In this document: positions 48,858-61,859 of the stretch, in pieces
Layout of the letters: every line of letters begins with the position of its first letter
Numbering within the stretch: position 1 is the first letter of the stretch
NCBI GenBank assembly: GCA_030620095.1
Contig: JAUTXW010005184.1
Span: 748,501 to 812,500 of the forward strand
DNA: 64,000 bases
Origin: Kuschelorhynchus macadamiae
Taxonomy: Eukaryota > Arthropoda > Insecta > Coleoptera > Curculionidae
Direction of reading: 5' to 3'
The notes under the pieces: generated by a model
The model's database searches: none
Seen by the model: the letters and a program-made list of their open reading frames with translations, nothing else
What the model was told of the DNA's origin: nothing
Position numbers and translations under genes: made by a program

Positions 48858-49699
48858 TTGCTAACATTGCCTACAAAATACTAAATTTATGTTTTACAAT
48901 TAATTTAATTTTTATCGGTTAAATACTTAGTTTTTCCCTCCTTCGGAAATGAACCTTGGACAGCCTTGGAAGAAAAAATTTTTGTGTGTTCGGCTCTGGA
49001 CCAGTTAAAACTTTACTTTAACGAAATTACTTAACAGTACAAATTTGCATTTAACTATTAAGTTGTTTTGTGACTTTATTAGAAACTTCCAGAACACTCA
49101 AGAATTTAAATATTTGCTTCGTCTTTTTTAGTTAATAGTTATTCAAGACTTGGCATACTCATTATACCAAAACCGTATTTCCGGGAAATTTAATTTTCGT
49201 GTTACTTCGATAAATAATGATTATATTTAAGGGTGGGTGCTTTTAAACGCTTTTATTCTTAAGTTGCTCTTAACGAAAAAAATTTTTTTACGTAATAGAA
49301 CCAAAAATGTATTGAAAAACGTGGACACTGACACAGTTTATCGCAGATACGGGTTTATTACCACACTGTTGTATCCAACTTTTTTACATAAAGTTAATTC
49401 CTTTTCTTCATCAGACTACATATTAAAATACTTGTGGCTGCATGTATTATATGTTTGATTTTAAACAGGGTGTTTCAAATTCGATAAACGCATAGGGATA
49501 TTGTAAACCGTAAAAGCTCGGGAGGTAGCGGCAGAAAATTTCAGATATTTTCATCAAAGCTGATTTTCATAGCATTAGATATACTGATGCTATTGATAAG
49601 TAAAATGGGGAAAGGTGATGGTTAATTACAATTATGCAAAATGTTTTGTTTTATTCGTTCTAGTGAAAAAACATTTTTTTTTCAGTCCATAATTACCGA

Positions 49700-49930
49700 T
49701 ACTATTATTTTAAACGAATAAAAAAATATAATATAATACACCCAAGAAGCGTCTACGGTTTTCCTAGTGTCCGGCATACAATTTGGACCGATCGATGTTA
49801 GAGCGTTACATTTTTTGTTCCTGATTGAGAAATTGGATAAAATAGATTTCAAAGTAGCCGTGCAGTTTTCGCTGATATCGGGATAATCACTTCGACAAGA
49901 TGGACTTTTTGACCCGACATTGTAAAAATT
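49700..49930 (-). other. Cys-containing open segment, unrecognised
   Basis: The minus strand reads SPSCRSDYPDISENCTATLK, SILSNFSIRNKKCNALTSIG, PNCMPDTRKTVDASWVYY. Four Cys and two N-glycosylation-type sites (NCT, NFS) are more coding-like than the surroundings. A possible acceptor (caaaaag) lies just before SCRS. It may be a decayed exon or element gene; I cannot name it. Confidence 0.25.
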
Positions 49931-50339
49931 AATATAAATCGAGAAACAGAACAAATTTCACTAATGCTGTCTAATTTTTGTAAGGTTAGAATCTTAGAGT
50001 AAGAATAAAAATAGAGTTCATTATTTACAGATTTAGCCACTGCCAAGATTACCTCACAGTATAAAGTCGATCGTACGACGATGCCAAGCCTAGCCAGGAA
50101 CTCCAATGTTTATACCATTTTATATTTACTTTTATTTACAGTCAATATGTTTAAACAAGATGCAATAAAATTTTCATACAAAAAATAGTAATGTTTTTCC
50201 AGTATAAGATTCTAAGCAGTATAAAGAAATTACTTTTATTGCAAAATAGCAAAAGTAAGCTAAAATGCGCAAAGCCTCAGATCAGATTACACCAGAAACA
50301 AGAGTTTTAGTTAGATATGGCAATCTCGATAGACAACTC

Positions 50340-50380
50340 CACGTATTAGATCATCCCATTATCGTATTAGACCATCCCAC
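50340..50380. repeat. Short tandem duplication
   Basis: gtattagatcatcccattat is followed at once by cgtattagaccatcccactt: a ~20-bp direct repeat with three changes. Confidence 0.7.
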
Positions 50381-50879
50381 TTTCATTGGCAAGGTATCCT
50401 CATAGTAAAAAAGTATAATAGTCTACAGTAAAGATTGTTACAGGGTCACATGATCGGCGTAGGTTAAAAACCAATAGCGATTCGTAGAACTACAATAAAC
50501 TTTTACGTTAAAGAAATTAATTCGCTAAAAAATATTTTAACAGAACCAACCCAGAAATTAATTCAATTAAAATTGTCATTAGGTACCAAGCTTTTCTTAG
50601 CTTCACAACTGCTTGTGTTTTAATGTATTATTGTGTTATTATTGATACGGTTCAAATCTTCTGATTGTATGTTGCCTTACTTCAAGAACATTGATTTTTT
50701 AAATATTTAATAAATAAGTTTTATTTACTTTATCTTGGACATTGCAAAACTAGGAGCTTTAGTTGACTTAACTATGGTGCGGCAATGTGAGTTTGTAAAA
50801 AAATTGATGTTTAAGTTTGTAATTGTCTTTTAATCATTAAGTAAACAGCTAGATTTCCTTTTCCAGGGAACTTGTTACG

Positions 50880-51090
50880 AGTGTGTCTAATGGAAGATAC
50901 CTTAATCACTTATTTTGGGTCACATGACGTATTGATCAATCCGATTTAATATAATGTTTAGTATAATAGATCGTTTATTTCGTCGGGGGTCATGTGAGAA
51001 TCCACAGAAGCGAAATGATACAAGAAAGACTCTGAGGTGAATTTTTTGACGATTACAATAGTTTTTCCTATCAGAGAATTAAAATAATAT
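50880..51090 (-). repeat. Dispersed repeat family, copy D
   Basis: On the minus strand it starts near 51085 with ttctctgataggaaaaacta, ttgtaatcgtcaaaaaattc acctcagag, the head module of the family. The rest is diverged. Confidence 0.5.
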
Positions 51091-51476
51091 AGAACACATC
51101 TATACTATATTAAAATAGTTAAAAGGCGTCTCACGCTCAAAAAACGTACTGCGATTTCGAAATTCACTAGATTTTAGATGAAATCTGGGGAAATAATAAA
51201 GTTTCGCATGATTTTGGGCCTTTTTTTAATTTTCACTTGAGTTGGGCCAATTTTTCATATAAGTGTTGGGAGTTCAAGGAATTTAAATGGTGATTATTTG
51301 GGTAATTAAAAGTAAAAATGTGTTCGTTAACATGTTCTAAACTGGTTACAATTTAAGATTTAGGATATTGAAAATTTAAAAAAATCTTTTATTTTTTAAA
51401 TTTAGATATTAACATGGAATAACAGTATGACAATTGGTTATTCTATTTTATGTTATAGCGCTTGCTTTTTTTATTT

Positions 51477-52500
51477 TCCTCGCAAGGGGAAAGTATTTAG
51501 GTGCAAAAAAAAACATGTTTTTTCAGTTCCGTCGGTTAGTCTGTATGACTGTCCGCGATAAAGCTCAAGAACTGCTTGTCCTATTTACTTCAAGTTTTGG
51601 TTAGAAATTAAAAGTCATATGATGATGACGTAGTATCATTTTGGTAAAAATCCAATATGGCAGAACAAAATGGCGGCCTATTGAAATTTTAACAAATTAT
51701 TATTAAAAAACTGCTTATCCATTTTATCCAAATTTGGCAGAAAAATGAGATGTGACATGACCATCAACTGATAAGTTTTACTACTAATCCAAAATGGCGG
51801 CCTAATAAAATGTTATAAAAGTCAATGCAGAAAACTACAGCATCGATTATGTTTAAACTTTACTCAAAAATCAAATATTATCTAGGGATGAACTGATAAA
51901 AATGTTGAGACAAATTCAAAATGGGGGAACAAAACGGTAGCCTAATTAAATGTTTAAAAATATCTGAGAAAAGTACTTATCGGATTGATTGATTTCTGAC
52001 ATCCCCATTTTGAATATTTATTACTAAAAATGTATGAATTGCTCACTTAATATCAATTTTTAATCAAATCTGTATAAATATTAAAATTCGCTCGCAATCT
52101 AGGCATTCCTACCCTCATTTTTTAAATATTTACTAAAAATGTATGATATGTATTCTCAAATACCCCCAGATGTCTACTTTCTTTCAGCCAAATCTATGTT
52201 AAATTCCGCCGCCATGTTGGCATTACAATCTTGAATTTTTAAAATGTTGATGAAATTTCATGATGTGCGGTCTTATATACCCCTAAATGCCGAATTTTAA
52301 TCAAATCTGCAAACATTTTAAAATTAGTCTGCTATGGTGATGCCGCTTTTAATTCTCAAATATTGACAAAAATTTCATAACTTTTATTCTTAAATACTTC
52401 TAGATACTCTGGCGATATTATTCGACCATCAATGAATTTAATATCATTGTCTCTTAAATGAAGTAAAATCACGAAAGGTGACTTCTTCCTTTCCCCGTCT
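51477..52500 (+). repeat. Dispersed repeat family, copy E (longest)
   Basis: Head: cctcgcaaggggaaagtatt, aaaaaaacatgttttttcag, ttccgtcggttagtctgtat gactgtccgcg. It then has tandem units with caaaatggcggcctattgaa, gcttatccattttatccaaa, ccaaaatggcggcctaataa, and diverged later units down to about 52400. The end (ttaaatgaagtaaaatcac gaaaggtgacttc) could be a mirrored tip of the aagggaagtattgtaatc head, but the match is weak. Confidence 0.6.
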
Positions 52501-52610
52501 TTTCGTTACCTTCGATTTTTTGTTCAAAAATTATTTTAAAGGTAATAAGCAAGGAGACACGTTGTTAGATTTTAATTGTATTCTGTCTGTCTACTTATAA
52601 ACGATATCAA

Positions 52611-52667
52611 ATTTTTCATAATATATATAAACAGAATACAAATTTGTTTTCAGCACTTTCTAATGTA
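52611..52667 (+). pseudogene. Non-LTR RT fragment, left of the mariner insertion
   Basis: Reads FFIIYINRIQICFQHFLMY, ending in the first two bases of the Tyr codon of YADD. Together with 55522 onward it matches the other RT copy at 63475-63756 (FFIIYINEIKSCFYYCKFLL then YADDLK). The RT 5' of this is missing. Confidence 0.82.
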
Positions 52668-52763
52668 CAAGGTGGCCCATTTATTATGGGACGATACCTT
52701 ATCTCAGAACTTGTAAGAGGCAGCAAAAAATATTAAATACCAAAGTTTTTGGATTCACTTAAA

Positions 52764-53598
<835 letters not shown>

Positions 53599-54243
53599 TT
53601 TTTCGTGGTCAAGTGTCACCTTTCCTATTTTAAATGAAACACCCTATATATTATGGTATTTTTGAATTCCTCGAAAAATTTTAGATATATTTCGTGTATA
53701 ATATCCTATACCTAAGTTTAACCGTTTTTAACATATTTTCAATTTAATGTCAAAAATTACGTTTGCAGGTCTAAATATAACTATCAATTTCTCCTATTGA
53801 AAGCCTTTATTATTTAATTGGGGTTAGTTTCCTTGTGGAAAAGGACCTATTTAATGATTCGTATTGATATTTTTATAATAAAAGACCAAAAACTAACATT
53901 AAATTTATTTGAAAAAATCGTTAAAACTCATTTTTTTAAATGGAAACCCCCTATTTTAATAATATTATCTTATTAAGCATTAAAAATAAGGGTAACTTTG
54001 TATAAGTCTATTCCAAAAATTTGTAGTTTTTGAAATATTGGCAATTAAACATTTTTCTATTGTAAAAATGTTTTGTTGTTTTTGCGGTAAAAAAAAACAG
54101 TTGAACGCCACAGAAGAGTCACAATTTGGCTTCCTGTGAGTTCGAAAATCAATGTTGACAGTTTTTTTTGCCGCCTAACCTAGTTACTTTTTATTATTAT
54201 TGTTATTTTGCTTTATTTTTATTAATATGCTAAAGTTTTATAA

Positions 54244-55031
54244 TGTTTACCCCAGTAGAAACAGCGGATATGCTGGAATATTATTTATCCAGCAATAGAA
54301 ATCCCAGTGTTGGCTTTAAAAAGAAATTCCCTCTAAGACGACATCCAGAAGAAAAGATTTTTGTATGTTCGCAGAAAGTTTGTTGCAAAAAAAAAAGCAA
54401 GGCAGCCGTCATGTTTTGAATAATGAAAATCAACTTGAAATCTCACTGCATTTTCAGGAATCTCCTGAAACTTCCACCGACAGGTAGCTCTGGACTTGGA
54501 TTTTAAAAGAAAACTACTAAAATTTTTAAAAGAATAACTATCCAAACATGTTTAGAATCGAATGGATGGAAGCTCTATAAATATTTACCAGTTCAAAGTC
54601 TAAAAGGAGGAGATTATAATAGAAGGTTAGAGTTTTGTAATATTTTAATGGACTTAACGATATCCAGAAGCTTATTAAAAACCAATTGCCACAACTAGAA
54701 TTGCGACATTTAATATGGCAACAGGATGGTGCCCCTTACCATAGGAGTCAAAAAATATCCAACTACCAATCGTTACCAATAATGAATTGTGGAAAACGGC
54801 AATCTTGCGTGGCCACCCAGCAATCCAGACTTAACTCCTATGGACTATATCCTAAAAGAAATTGTATATAAGCGAAAGCCCACAACGGTGAATGAATTGC
54901 GTCACGGAATCCCAGTAGGTGTTAATTTCCTTAATGAAAATCAGTTTGTGCAGAATGCAATTTCATATTTAGAAACAGTTTACACAACGTGTATTGCCCA
55001 AAATTATGGCCATATACAAAACTTACTATAA
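54244..55031 (+). pseudogene. Mariner-like transposase, disrupted
   Basis: Starts MFTPVETADMLEYYLSSNRN and goes on with FPLRRHPEEKIF, the N-terminal helix-turn-helix start of this insect transposase family (ETADMxxxYxxxxxN...FPxRRHPxxxIF). Stops follow from about 54418. The middle with the second helix domain and first Asp is largely deleted or unreadable; RRLEFCNILMDL is a remnant of it. The second catalytic motif IWQQDGAPYH and the third WPPSNPDLTPMDYIL lie in different frames, then VYTTCIAQNYGHIQNLL ends the gene. It is a sister to the gene at 32480-33548, but not the same subfamily (different TIRs). Confidence 0.85.
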
Positions 55032-55519
55032 TAGTTCTTAGTGATAATTGTTGTTTTAGTAGGCATTAGTTGCGATTATTTAATAATAAAACATCGTTCT
55101 CATTATCTTTATAAGCGTTTTCCTAAAAAAAATGAAAAGCAAAATCCTAAACAATAATAACCAAAAGAGATAGTGCCTTAACAGTGCCAAAATTTTTGAA
55201 ATATTCACAGATACATTTTCTACAGATATTACACAAATGTACGTAATCTTCGTGTTAATAACTCAGGTCAAGAAATACTTAGTGTCATTTCTGTATGGCT
55301 CGATTGTAAAGACTAAGGTATAATATTATAAATGAAATGTATCTAGAATGTTTCTAGCAATTCAAAAATGATATAATATACTTGATCACAAAAATCAAAC
55401 ACCCTGTATATATAAAATTAATATATTTTAAAAGGCAAAAATCTTCTATATTTACCATTTTTGGTATCTTTTACAATTTCTAAGATAAGGTATCGTTCCA
55501 TAATAAATGGGCCACCCTG

Positions 55520-56301
55520 TACGCAGATGATCTGAAAATATTCAGGTCTGTTACCAGTCTTGCTGATTGTTATGAACTTTAAAATGATCTAAACCGCGTT
55601 GAAAAGTGTTATGATGAAAATAGGATTTATCTTCACTTATCAAAATATTCTTCAATGACATTTACTCGAAACCCGAAATCGAATAAATTATATTTATCAA
55701 ATAAAATGCACCCCTTTAACCGGGGTCGACAGCGAAAAGGACTTGATCGGTTGTTAATTCCGCTTTTAATATGTTGGGCTTTATTTTCAAAAAGTGTAGA
55801 TCTTTTAGTAAAGTTAAGTCTTCCTAGCTCTAATATTTGCCTGGCTCGAAAACATTTTAAGTTAATGTCTCTGGCGAACCGAAGGAAAATGACCGATATT
55901 CTTTTTTTGAATAAAATATATAATAATGTCATTTATTGCACGGAAATACTTAAACAAAATCATATTTCCGCCCTCCAGAGACCTCTCGGGTCAACCGAAG
56001 TATTTAATCTTCCATTCAGGCACACATGTACGGGTCAAAATTTACCCTTATACAGAATATTAAGAAACGCTGTCTCATTTGAAACTTAAAAATGTCTTAA
56101 ATGCATTGGGGTGACTTAGGTCCCGATCTAATTTAACATTTTCTTTTACTCTTTGTATATTAATTTACCTTTGTTCAGATAGGTAATTAATTTTTATTGA
56201 TTTGTTGAATTATTGATTGGAAATATCTATTTAATTGTGTGGATACTTTTGAGGGTATCTCTTCGTACCTGTTTGTGCACACAATAAATAAATAAATAAA
56301 A
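55520..56301 (+). pseudogene. Non-LTR RT fragment, right of the mariner insertion, with tail
   Basis: Resumes YADDLK and then FRSVTSLADCYEL-, DLNRVEKCYDENRIYLHLSK, SSMTFTRNPKSNK. A short frame change leads into the C-terminal part (LLVKLSLPSSNICLARKHFK, RPLGSTEVFNLPFRHT, ...YRILRNAVSFET stop at 56087-56089), where the typical end of Jockey-like ORF2 is recognisable. After a short 3' UTR it ends in (AATA)n at about 56282-56300. It belongs to the same subfamily as the copy at 61860-64000. Confidence 0.83.
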
Positions 56302-57485
56302 ACTAATATTCTAGTACATGTAGTATATACTGTGTTCACTGAAATGAAGTTATTTATGGTAATTTACACTTGAAGATTTATTACCCCGTTCCCGTTGGCG
56401 ACATACATATGAAAACTATAGAGATTTATTTCTAAAAGACCTAAATACCATTCCGATCTCCACTAGGCTGACAAAATAAATCGTTCGAATAATGGTGTTA
56501 TACTTAAAGCACTAAAGATTCCAACTAGAAATTGAAGTGAGTTCCTTTGAGACCGCCAGTTTTGACTTTGCCATTTTGAAAGTCCTCATTTAGGTCGCTT
56601 TCCCTGAATTTAGGGGCTGTTTATGATATTCGCATTTAACTACTTGATTTTTGTTAACCTTAGAGAGTATTTGTTTATTATTTATTGTCAGCAAAATGTT
56701 GAGTAGAAGGAATTTCATTGTAAGATCTGACAGTGATAATAATGAACAATGATCAGTCTTCAAACTTGTCTTTAAGAACCTCATTTGATTAAAAACCGAA
56801 CAATTTTAGGGCATCCGTTTATCCGAAATATTTGAAAACCAGTTGCAGTCATTATTTATTTATCCGATGATTATTTTATTTTAACAAATTGAATAATTAT
56901 ATTTTATCAATTAAAACTGTGTTGCATAGAACTACTATTAATTATTTTTCAGAAGTCAAAATTTTATTGTTCTGAATTAATTTATGGCTAATTAAAAATT
57001 TTGTAATAGCAGCAGTAATAATTATATTTATCGGACAGAACTGAAAACAATTATTGAATGTCACTCGAAAGAAGATTATAGAAATAGAAAAGAAGGTGGT
57101 ACCATGGTACGCGATACATTAGCTCCTAGTGATCGACCGATTTTTTTTTTGAATTTTTGTTGTTATTCTAGTACTCAAAAGAAATCAAGATCGAATATAA
57201 AGTTGTAACACAGTTTCTGAAATAAATTAAACAAATAATGATTCTAAAGATTTTTTAAATTATTTTAGAGTGGCAATACTAATAATAAACATGTATGTAT
57301 TTTTGATATACAGGGGTCGAAAAAGTATTCTGTTTATTTTAACGTACAAAGCTGCTTAGTAACACAGTGATAATTTTTAACTAAATTGTTATATAAAATA
57401 ATTTTTTATATCAGTATGATTTTTATATCAATCTCGTGCTAATTGTTGCTACATTTATATAAAAAAATATTTTGTAAATTTGTTG
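56302..57485. other. Unassigned AT-rich DNA
   Basis: No domain seen. A single Tc1/mariner-like tip (atacaggggtcgaaaaagta) is at 57307, without a partner. Confidence 0.4.
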
Positions 57486-57489
57486 TTGC

Positions 57490-58100
57490 TTTTTGATTCT
57501 CTGTGTTTTTTTATTATAAATTTCCCAAAACTATTTAATAGGCATTCCAGTCAAATTTATTAAAATTAAAAAAGTTAACTCCTGTCTGCTGGAACTCTGT
57601 AGCGAACGCTCTGACTATTAAGCCACGATGATCTTGAGCTCAACAACCAATACGATAATTTAATTTATTCAGTTTCATGTTAGTGGATTATCACGATATT
57701 TCATCCTTTGGCGGCTACAAACCGAGGAAGGTTTTAAACGTGAAAGGAAATCATTCATGATTATTAGTAATTAAGATCTATTTATTTATCATCCGAATGC
57801 ATCATCTATATATAGCGATTTCAGCAGGATCTCTGAATAATAATATTAAGCCGGACTAGTTTTAGTTTTGCAATACCGAAATAATCCCTAACATAAAATT
57901 GCGTAAGTTAAATTGGTGTAGTTGTTTTCCGAGCTCATGATCTTCGTGGCTTAGTGCTCAGAGCGTTCTCCTAGAATGCGAGTGGTTCTCGCAAAAAGGA
58001 GTTAAATTGTTCAATTTTAATAAATTTGTCTGAAATGCTAATTATATAATTTTGGGAAATTTATAATAATAAAATGCAAACAATCTAAAATCAAAAATAA
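57490..58100. mobile_element. Inverted pair of ~165-bp arms with tRNA-like sequence
   Basis: Left arm 57500-57660 (minus orientation of the unit) and right arm 57912-58070 are inverted copies. On the + strand the right arm reads gatcttcgtggcttagtgct cagagcgttctcc, then tagaatgcgagtggttctcg caaaaaggagttaaa. The tggcttagtgctcagagcg part fits a tRNA D-arm/box A, with a box B-like ggttctcgc about 30 bp on. The left arm has tggcttaatagtcagagcgt tcgctacagag. The spacer 57690-57900 is unrelated. This could be a tRNA-derived SINE pair or a foldback element with internal pol III promoters. Confidence 0.6.
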
Positions 58101-58305
58101 TTTAAAAACTAGTCCGATTTTATACTATTATTTATTGTTTTGGCAACCTTCGTGCCTTGTCTAATCGGGTGTGCCTGTTCAGTGTACATTCTATACCGTA
58201 ATAAATTTCTCCTTCTGGTTTAGCCGTCTCCGGTTTCAAATCAAAGTCGCCTTCACTTAACATAAAATCTTTGGCTTTGTGAAACTCTTCTTCTGGCAAA
58301 TGACA

Positions 58306-58530
58306 TCACAATTTGTTCATAGCTTGCAAAATATCCTTGGTTAATTTCATCTTCTTGCTTTGCGAATCAGATTTGGGTATGTCATAACTAGATATCTGTT
58401 TTACTAGTTCGTAGGTCGTTTCTTTTATTAATTTTGCTAGAACAAAATTTTTACAGTCTGATCGTACTATAGTCTTTCCGGTGAAATACTTCCCTGACTT
58501 GCTAATACCTTTGCCACTCCAGTGCAGCAC
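58306..58530 (-). pseudogene. Open frame in the gypsy-like remnant
   Basis: This 74-codon frame (MLHWSGKGISKSGKYFTGKT ... LTKDILQAMNKL) overlaps the presumed pol spacer in a different frame from the recognisable ETLRMPGSNEIIVKGKL piece and, after one stop, stays open for another 50 codons (EEEFHKAKDFMLSEGDFDLK). I could not decide which frame was the original one, so the gene is best regarded as decayed. Confidence 0.3.
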
Positions 58531-59429
58531 CCACGATGTACATCCAATTTCCCCTTGACAATTATTTCGTTGCTTCCCGGCATTCGTAAAGTTTCACCAG
58601 CTATGACGATTGTTCTTCGGACCTCTTTTTCCTTAACCAAAAACAATTCTTCGTTTCTAATGTTCAGTTCAGGGTCAAATGATAATCTGTGTTTTTTGAT
58701 TAGGTCTCATCAATTAATCTTCTGTGTCGGCCGCTATTGTTTTGTGATGTAGTAGTTTCGAGCCAATAGAAGTCTGGCAATGATTTCTCCATATACAGAC
58801 ACTGACTCTCAAGTTACTGTGCGCAAAAATAGCCTTTAGGCGAGAGGTTTTACTTTTCCAGCGACAGCAAGATTTTACTGTCAGTTTGTTCCTTAATGTG
58901 ATCTATTTCTCCTTTGACATCATCGATTACTTCTTGCAAGCGACAGTGTTCTTTTTCAATAGCATTCTGAACACAGTCCTGCATTTGTTCTAATTCCAGT
59001 TGTATCTTGTTTTCTTTTTCGATTAGAATATTTTCAATCCTGGTCCTGGTCCCTTAGCCTTTTGGCCTCTTCTTTGTGTTGTTTTTCGTCTTTTGGCTTC
59101 CTGTTCCTGTTTTTCTTTTTGTCTTTTGGTCTCTTCTTCTAGTTTTTATTTTGCTTTTTGGCCTCTTCCTATTTTTCTTTTTGTCTTTTGGTTTCTTCAG
59201 CTACACTTTCTTGTTTTCTCTTAGATTATTGATCGGTTTACCTCTTCATAGGGATATCTTTCTCTACTTGTAGTTTGTTGAGCTGATCTTCAATCTTTAA
59301 TTGTTCCTCCATGTTAGCTACTTGTTTTCTTGTGTTATGCATGCAATTTTATTTCTTTTTTTCTTTAAAAACACACCGGAAAAGTCAAATTGGATGAATT
59401 TGCTTAATTTTAGAATTGACCTTTCTAGT

Positions 59430-59640
59430 TCTAATTTTCGTAAAAAATTCTGTTTTTAGGTCTTTTTGAAGTCCAAAACACAATGGAACAATCAACTATC
59501 TTTGTTAGTTTAGAAATAGAATGTTCTTGACATTTCTCTGATAAGGTCTGCTTGAGGTTCAAAACATGATGGCAGAATGGCCTAGAATTTATTTGAGATG
59601 GCTCTGATAAAATCTTCTTGAGGTCCAAAATACGATAGCG
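59430..59640. repeat. Three diverged tandem units in the leader of the gypsy-like remnant
   Basis: The word ttcttgaggtccaaaatacg and its variants occur at about 59465, 59548 and 59611, with partly conserved sequence between. It lies between the LTR and the gag-like start. Confidence 0.55.
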
Positions 59641-59837
59641 AATTGAAAACTTACGGATCTGTTGTTTAGGTTCGAAATAGATATCACATTGTAGTCACAA
59701 TCAGTTAATAGTCTCCTTTTAGTTCAGACAAAATGGCTTCAAAATTAGTGACAATTGGACACTGGCAACACTTTCAATTTCCCAATATTAACATTAATAT
59801 TTCTACTAATTTTCAGTCAATATCTCACTTCCGAAAC

Positions 59838-60034
59838 CAATTTAAATAACACTTTCTTTATTCGATACTTAGGACAACACAACTAGTGGACTTTACGACA
59901 ACACATCTATTGTATTATAAGAATTCACCAAAATTTTAATTAATTAAAATATGAGATGACGTATTTGTCTACTGCTAGCCCACGTAAAGAAACACTTGAT
60001 GATTCATTTGGGTAGTTTTCGCCCGACCGCCACA
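59838..60034 (-). repeat. Probable LTR of the gypsy-like remnant
   Basis: About 197 bp, begins TGTGGCGGTCGGG on the minus strand and contains an aataaag poly(A)-type signal near the far end. The 3' edge is inferred from the ttggtttcggaag leader-like sequence. Without the partner LTR the ends are not proven. Confidence 0.45.
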
Positions 60035-61855
60035 TTATTGTTGTATATTATCATAGTTTTCTTCCGATTTACACAAACAAAAAAATTAAAACAAACAAAA
60101 CTACGTATTCTACTTTTATTTTAATAGTGATGGATTTACTTATAATACACTAGTATTATAGTAACGAATGTAAAGATGTACGAAAAGTAACGAATCGAAA
60201 GCCATTCTACCTAAATCAACAAACGGCTCCAAGTCCTTAAAAGTAACGAAACATTACATCAGTAATAGGTTCAATAAGCTAATATTAATGCAGGACACTA
60301 GCGATGAAATTCGACAACAAAAACAATAGACTCCAGGAGAGTGTACATCAAAATCATTTATTTCTTGAACTAGTGCAAGGACTGGAATTATTTAAGTCTC
60401 AAAACACTGGAAACATATATCAAAGTGGCCTGGCTAGATAAAGGATGGTACATATAGAGATATTAACGATGAATTTATATTTTAGACTGACCTGTATCAA
60501 CCTGGAGTTTTGATTTTCATATGCATATGAACCCACATAAAATATAACATAAAAGAACCAAATACATAAAACCTACTGCACGTATTAATCTGGAGTTAAA
60601 AATCTTTGTGTTTTCATTATTCTTCCAAGAGTTTATTCAGAGAGTTTATGAAACCGCGTGACGGGATAGAAGACTAGTTGATAAAACCTGAACAATTGTG
60701 TTTAACTCCCTAAGTAATAAGTTTTCCTCTTTTAATTTTGCGGTTTAGTAATTAAAGTCTTTATTATAGTGATTTAGGTAATTCAAAAATGGTCGGATCA
60801 CCAGGATCCCATGTATCGGATCTTTTGAGTGAATGCTCAATACTTATCTAAAAACAACTAACATCTTTCAAATATATTATACAGAGTAGACCACAATAAA
60901 ATGTGACTTAACTATATCTGTGAATTATTTTATTCTCAATTTCTCTAAAAGTTATTCTTGAAAAAAAATTTTTGAAACATAAATGTATCCTGGAAATAAT
61001 AGTTTTGAAACTTCTTAATTGAACGACACGTAAATTTGATCCAAAACCTTAAATATGGTTCGCTTCTTTACGATGGCTATGTAACTTTCATCAGCCAATC
61101 AATATAGACAGTTTCCAATCAGTAAATTCCACTAAATTTAAATTGCCTAAAAAATAAGCCATTCGCCTTAATCGTTCTCAAAGTTGTGTAAAAATAAAAA
61201 CAATAAAAAATGCAGAGATAGTATGTTTGACTCGATAAGCTAACCAAAAGATTGTTTTTAAGAGACAAAAACTTCACTAGAGACTTATCTGTAGCTTCAA
61301 TAATTTTTCCATGAAAGAGGCGCAAAATTATGCAATGGATCGCACATTTCGAACGACATCTGATTTTAGCCATGATAGTTATTAAACCGAAAATATATAA
61401 GATCATATTAATTAAGAAATTCGATTAGACTTTCATTTTAATAAGAATACCATAATGATTATATTTCGGGGTAAAACATTGTTTTCGTTAAAAAATTGTA
61501 GTTATAGTAAACATATGAATTTTTAGTATCAATAAATTTGATTTTTTAAACTATTCACTGTATATCCAAATTTAAACTTTCTTTTACAATTTGCAAATTG
61601 GCGTATAAACAATTAAATTAGTTTTACATAACTAAACTATGAAAGATAGACATAGAAGTTTTTTATCGGGAATAATTAAATTTTTTATAAACTTGTTTTT
61701 TGTGCTGACTCATCCAAATTTTATTGTTTTTATTTTATTTTTCTAGTTTTTTGATATTCAAATAAAATGCTGTTTTAATATCATAATTCTATCTGTTTGC
61801 AGTCACTCTAAAAATAGAATTTTCAAGACTTACTTGACTAATATAATAATTAAAG
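60035..61855. other. Unassigned AT-rich DNA
   Basis: No domain, repeat pair or array recognised on either strand. Confidence 0.4.
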
Positions 61856-61859
61856 AGAA

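Larger units (their letters stand above)
58140..60034 (-). mobile_element. Ty3/gypsy-like LTR retrotransposon remnant (5' LTR, gag start, part of pol)
   Basis: On the minus strand, 60034 starts TGTGGCGGTCGGGCGAAAAC, a usual LTR start for insect gypsy-like elements, with aataaag before the presumed end near 59838 (followed by ttggtttcggaagtgagata, a likely leader). At 59311 an ORF begins MEEQLKIEDQLNKLQVEKD and goes into Lys/Glu-rich repeats (KRQKEK, EEAKRLRDQ) and a coiled-coil stretch to 58848. After a deletion, 58720-58550 reads NEELFLVKEKEVRRTIVIAG, ETLRMPGSNEIIVKGKL, like the protease-RT spacer; near 58160 HPIRQ-like sequence is the usual start of the RT block. There are many stops. No second LTR was found. 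Confidence 0.55.

Noticed and set aside
57912..58030. A functional tRNA gene
   Set aside because: Only the D-arm and a weak box B fit. The acceptor and anticodon stems do not form, and the unit is duplicated in inverted form.
61119..61406. 95-codon open frame on the minus strand
   Set aside because: No motif. It is upstream of the non-LTR copy, on the other strand, in AT-rich DNA.
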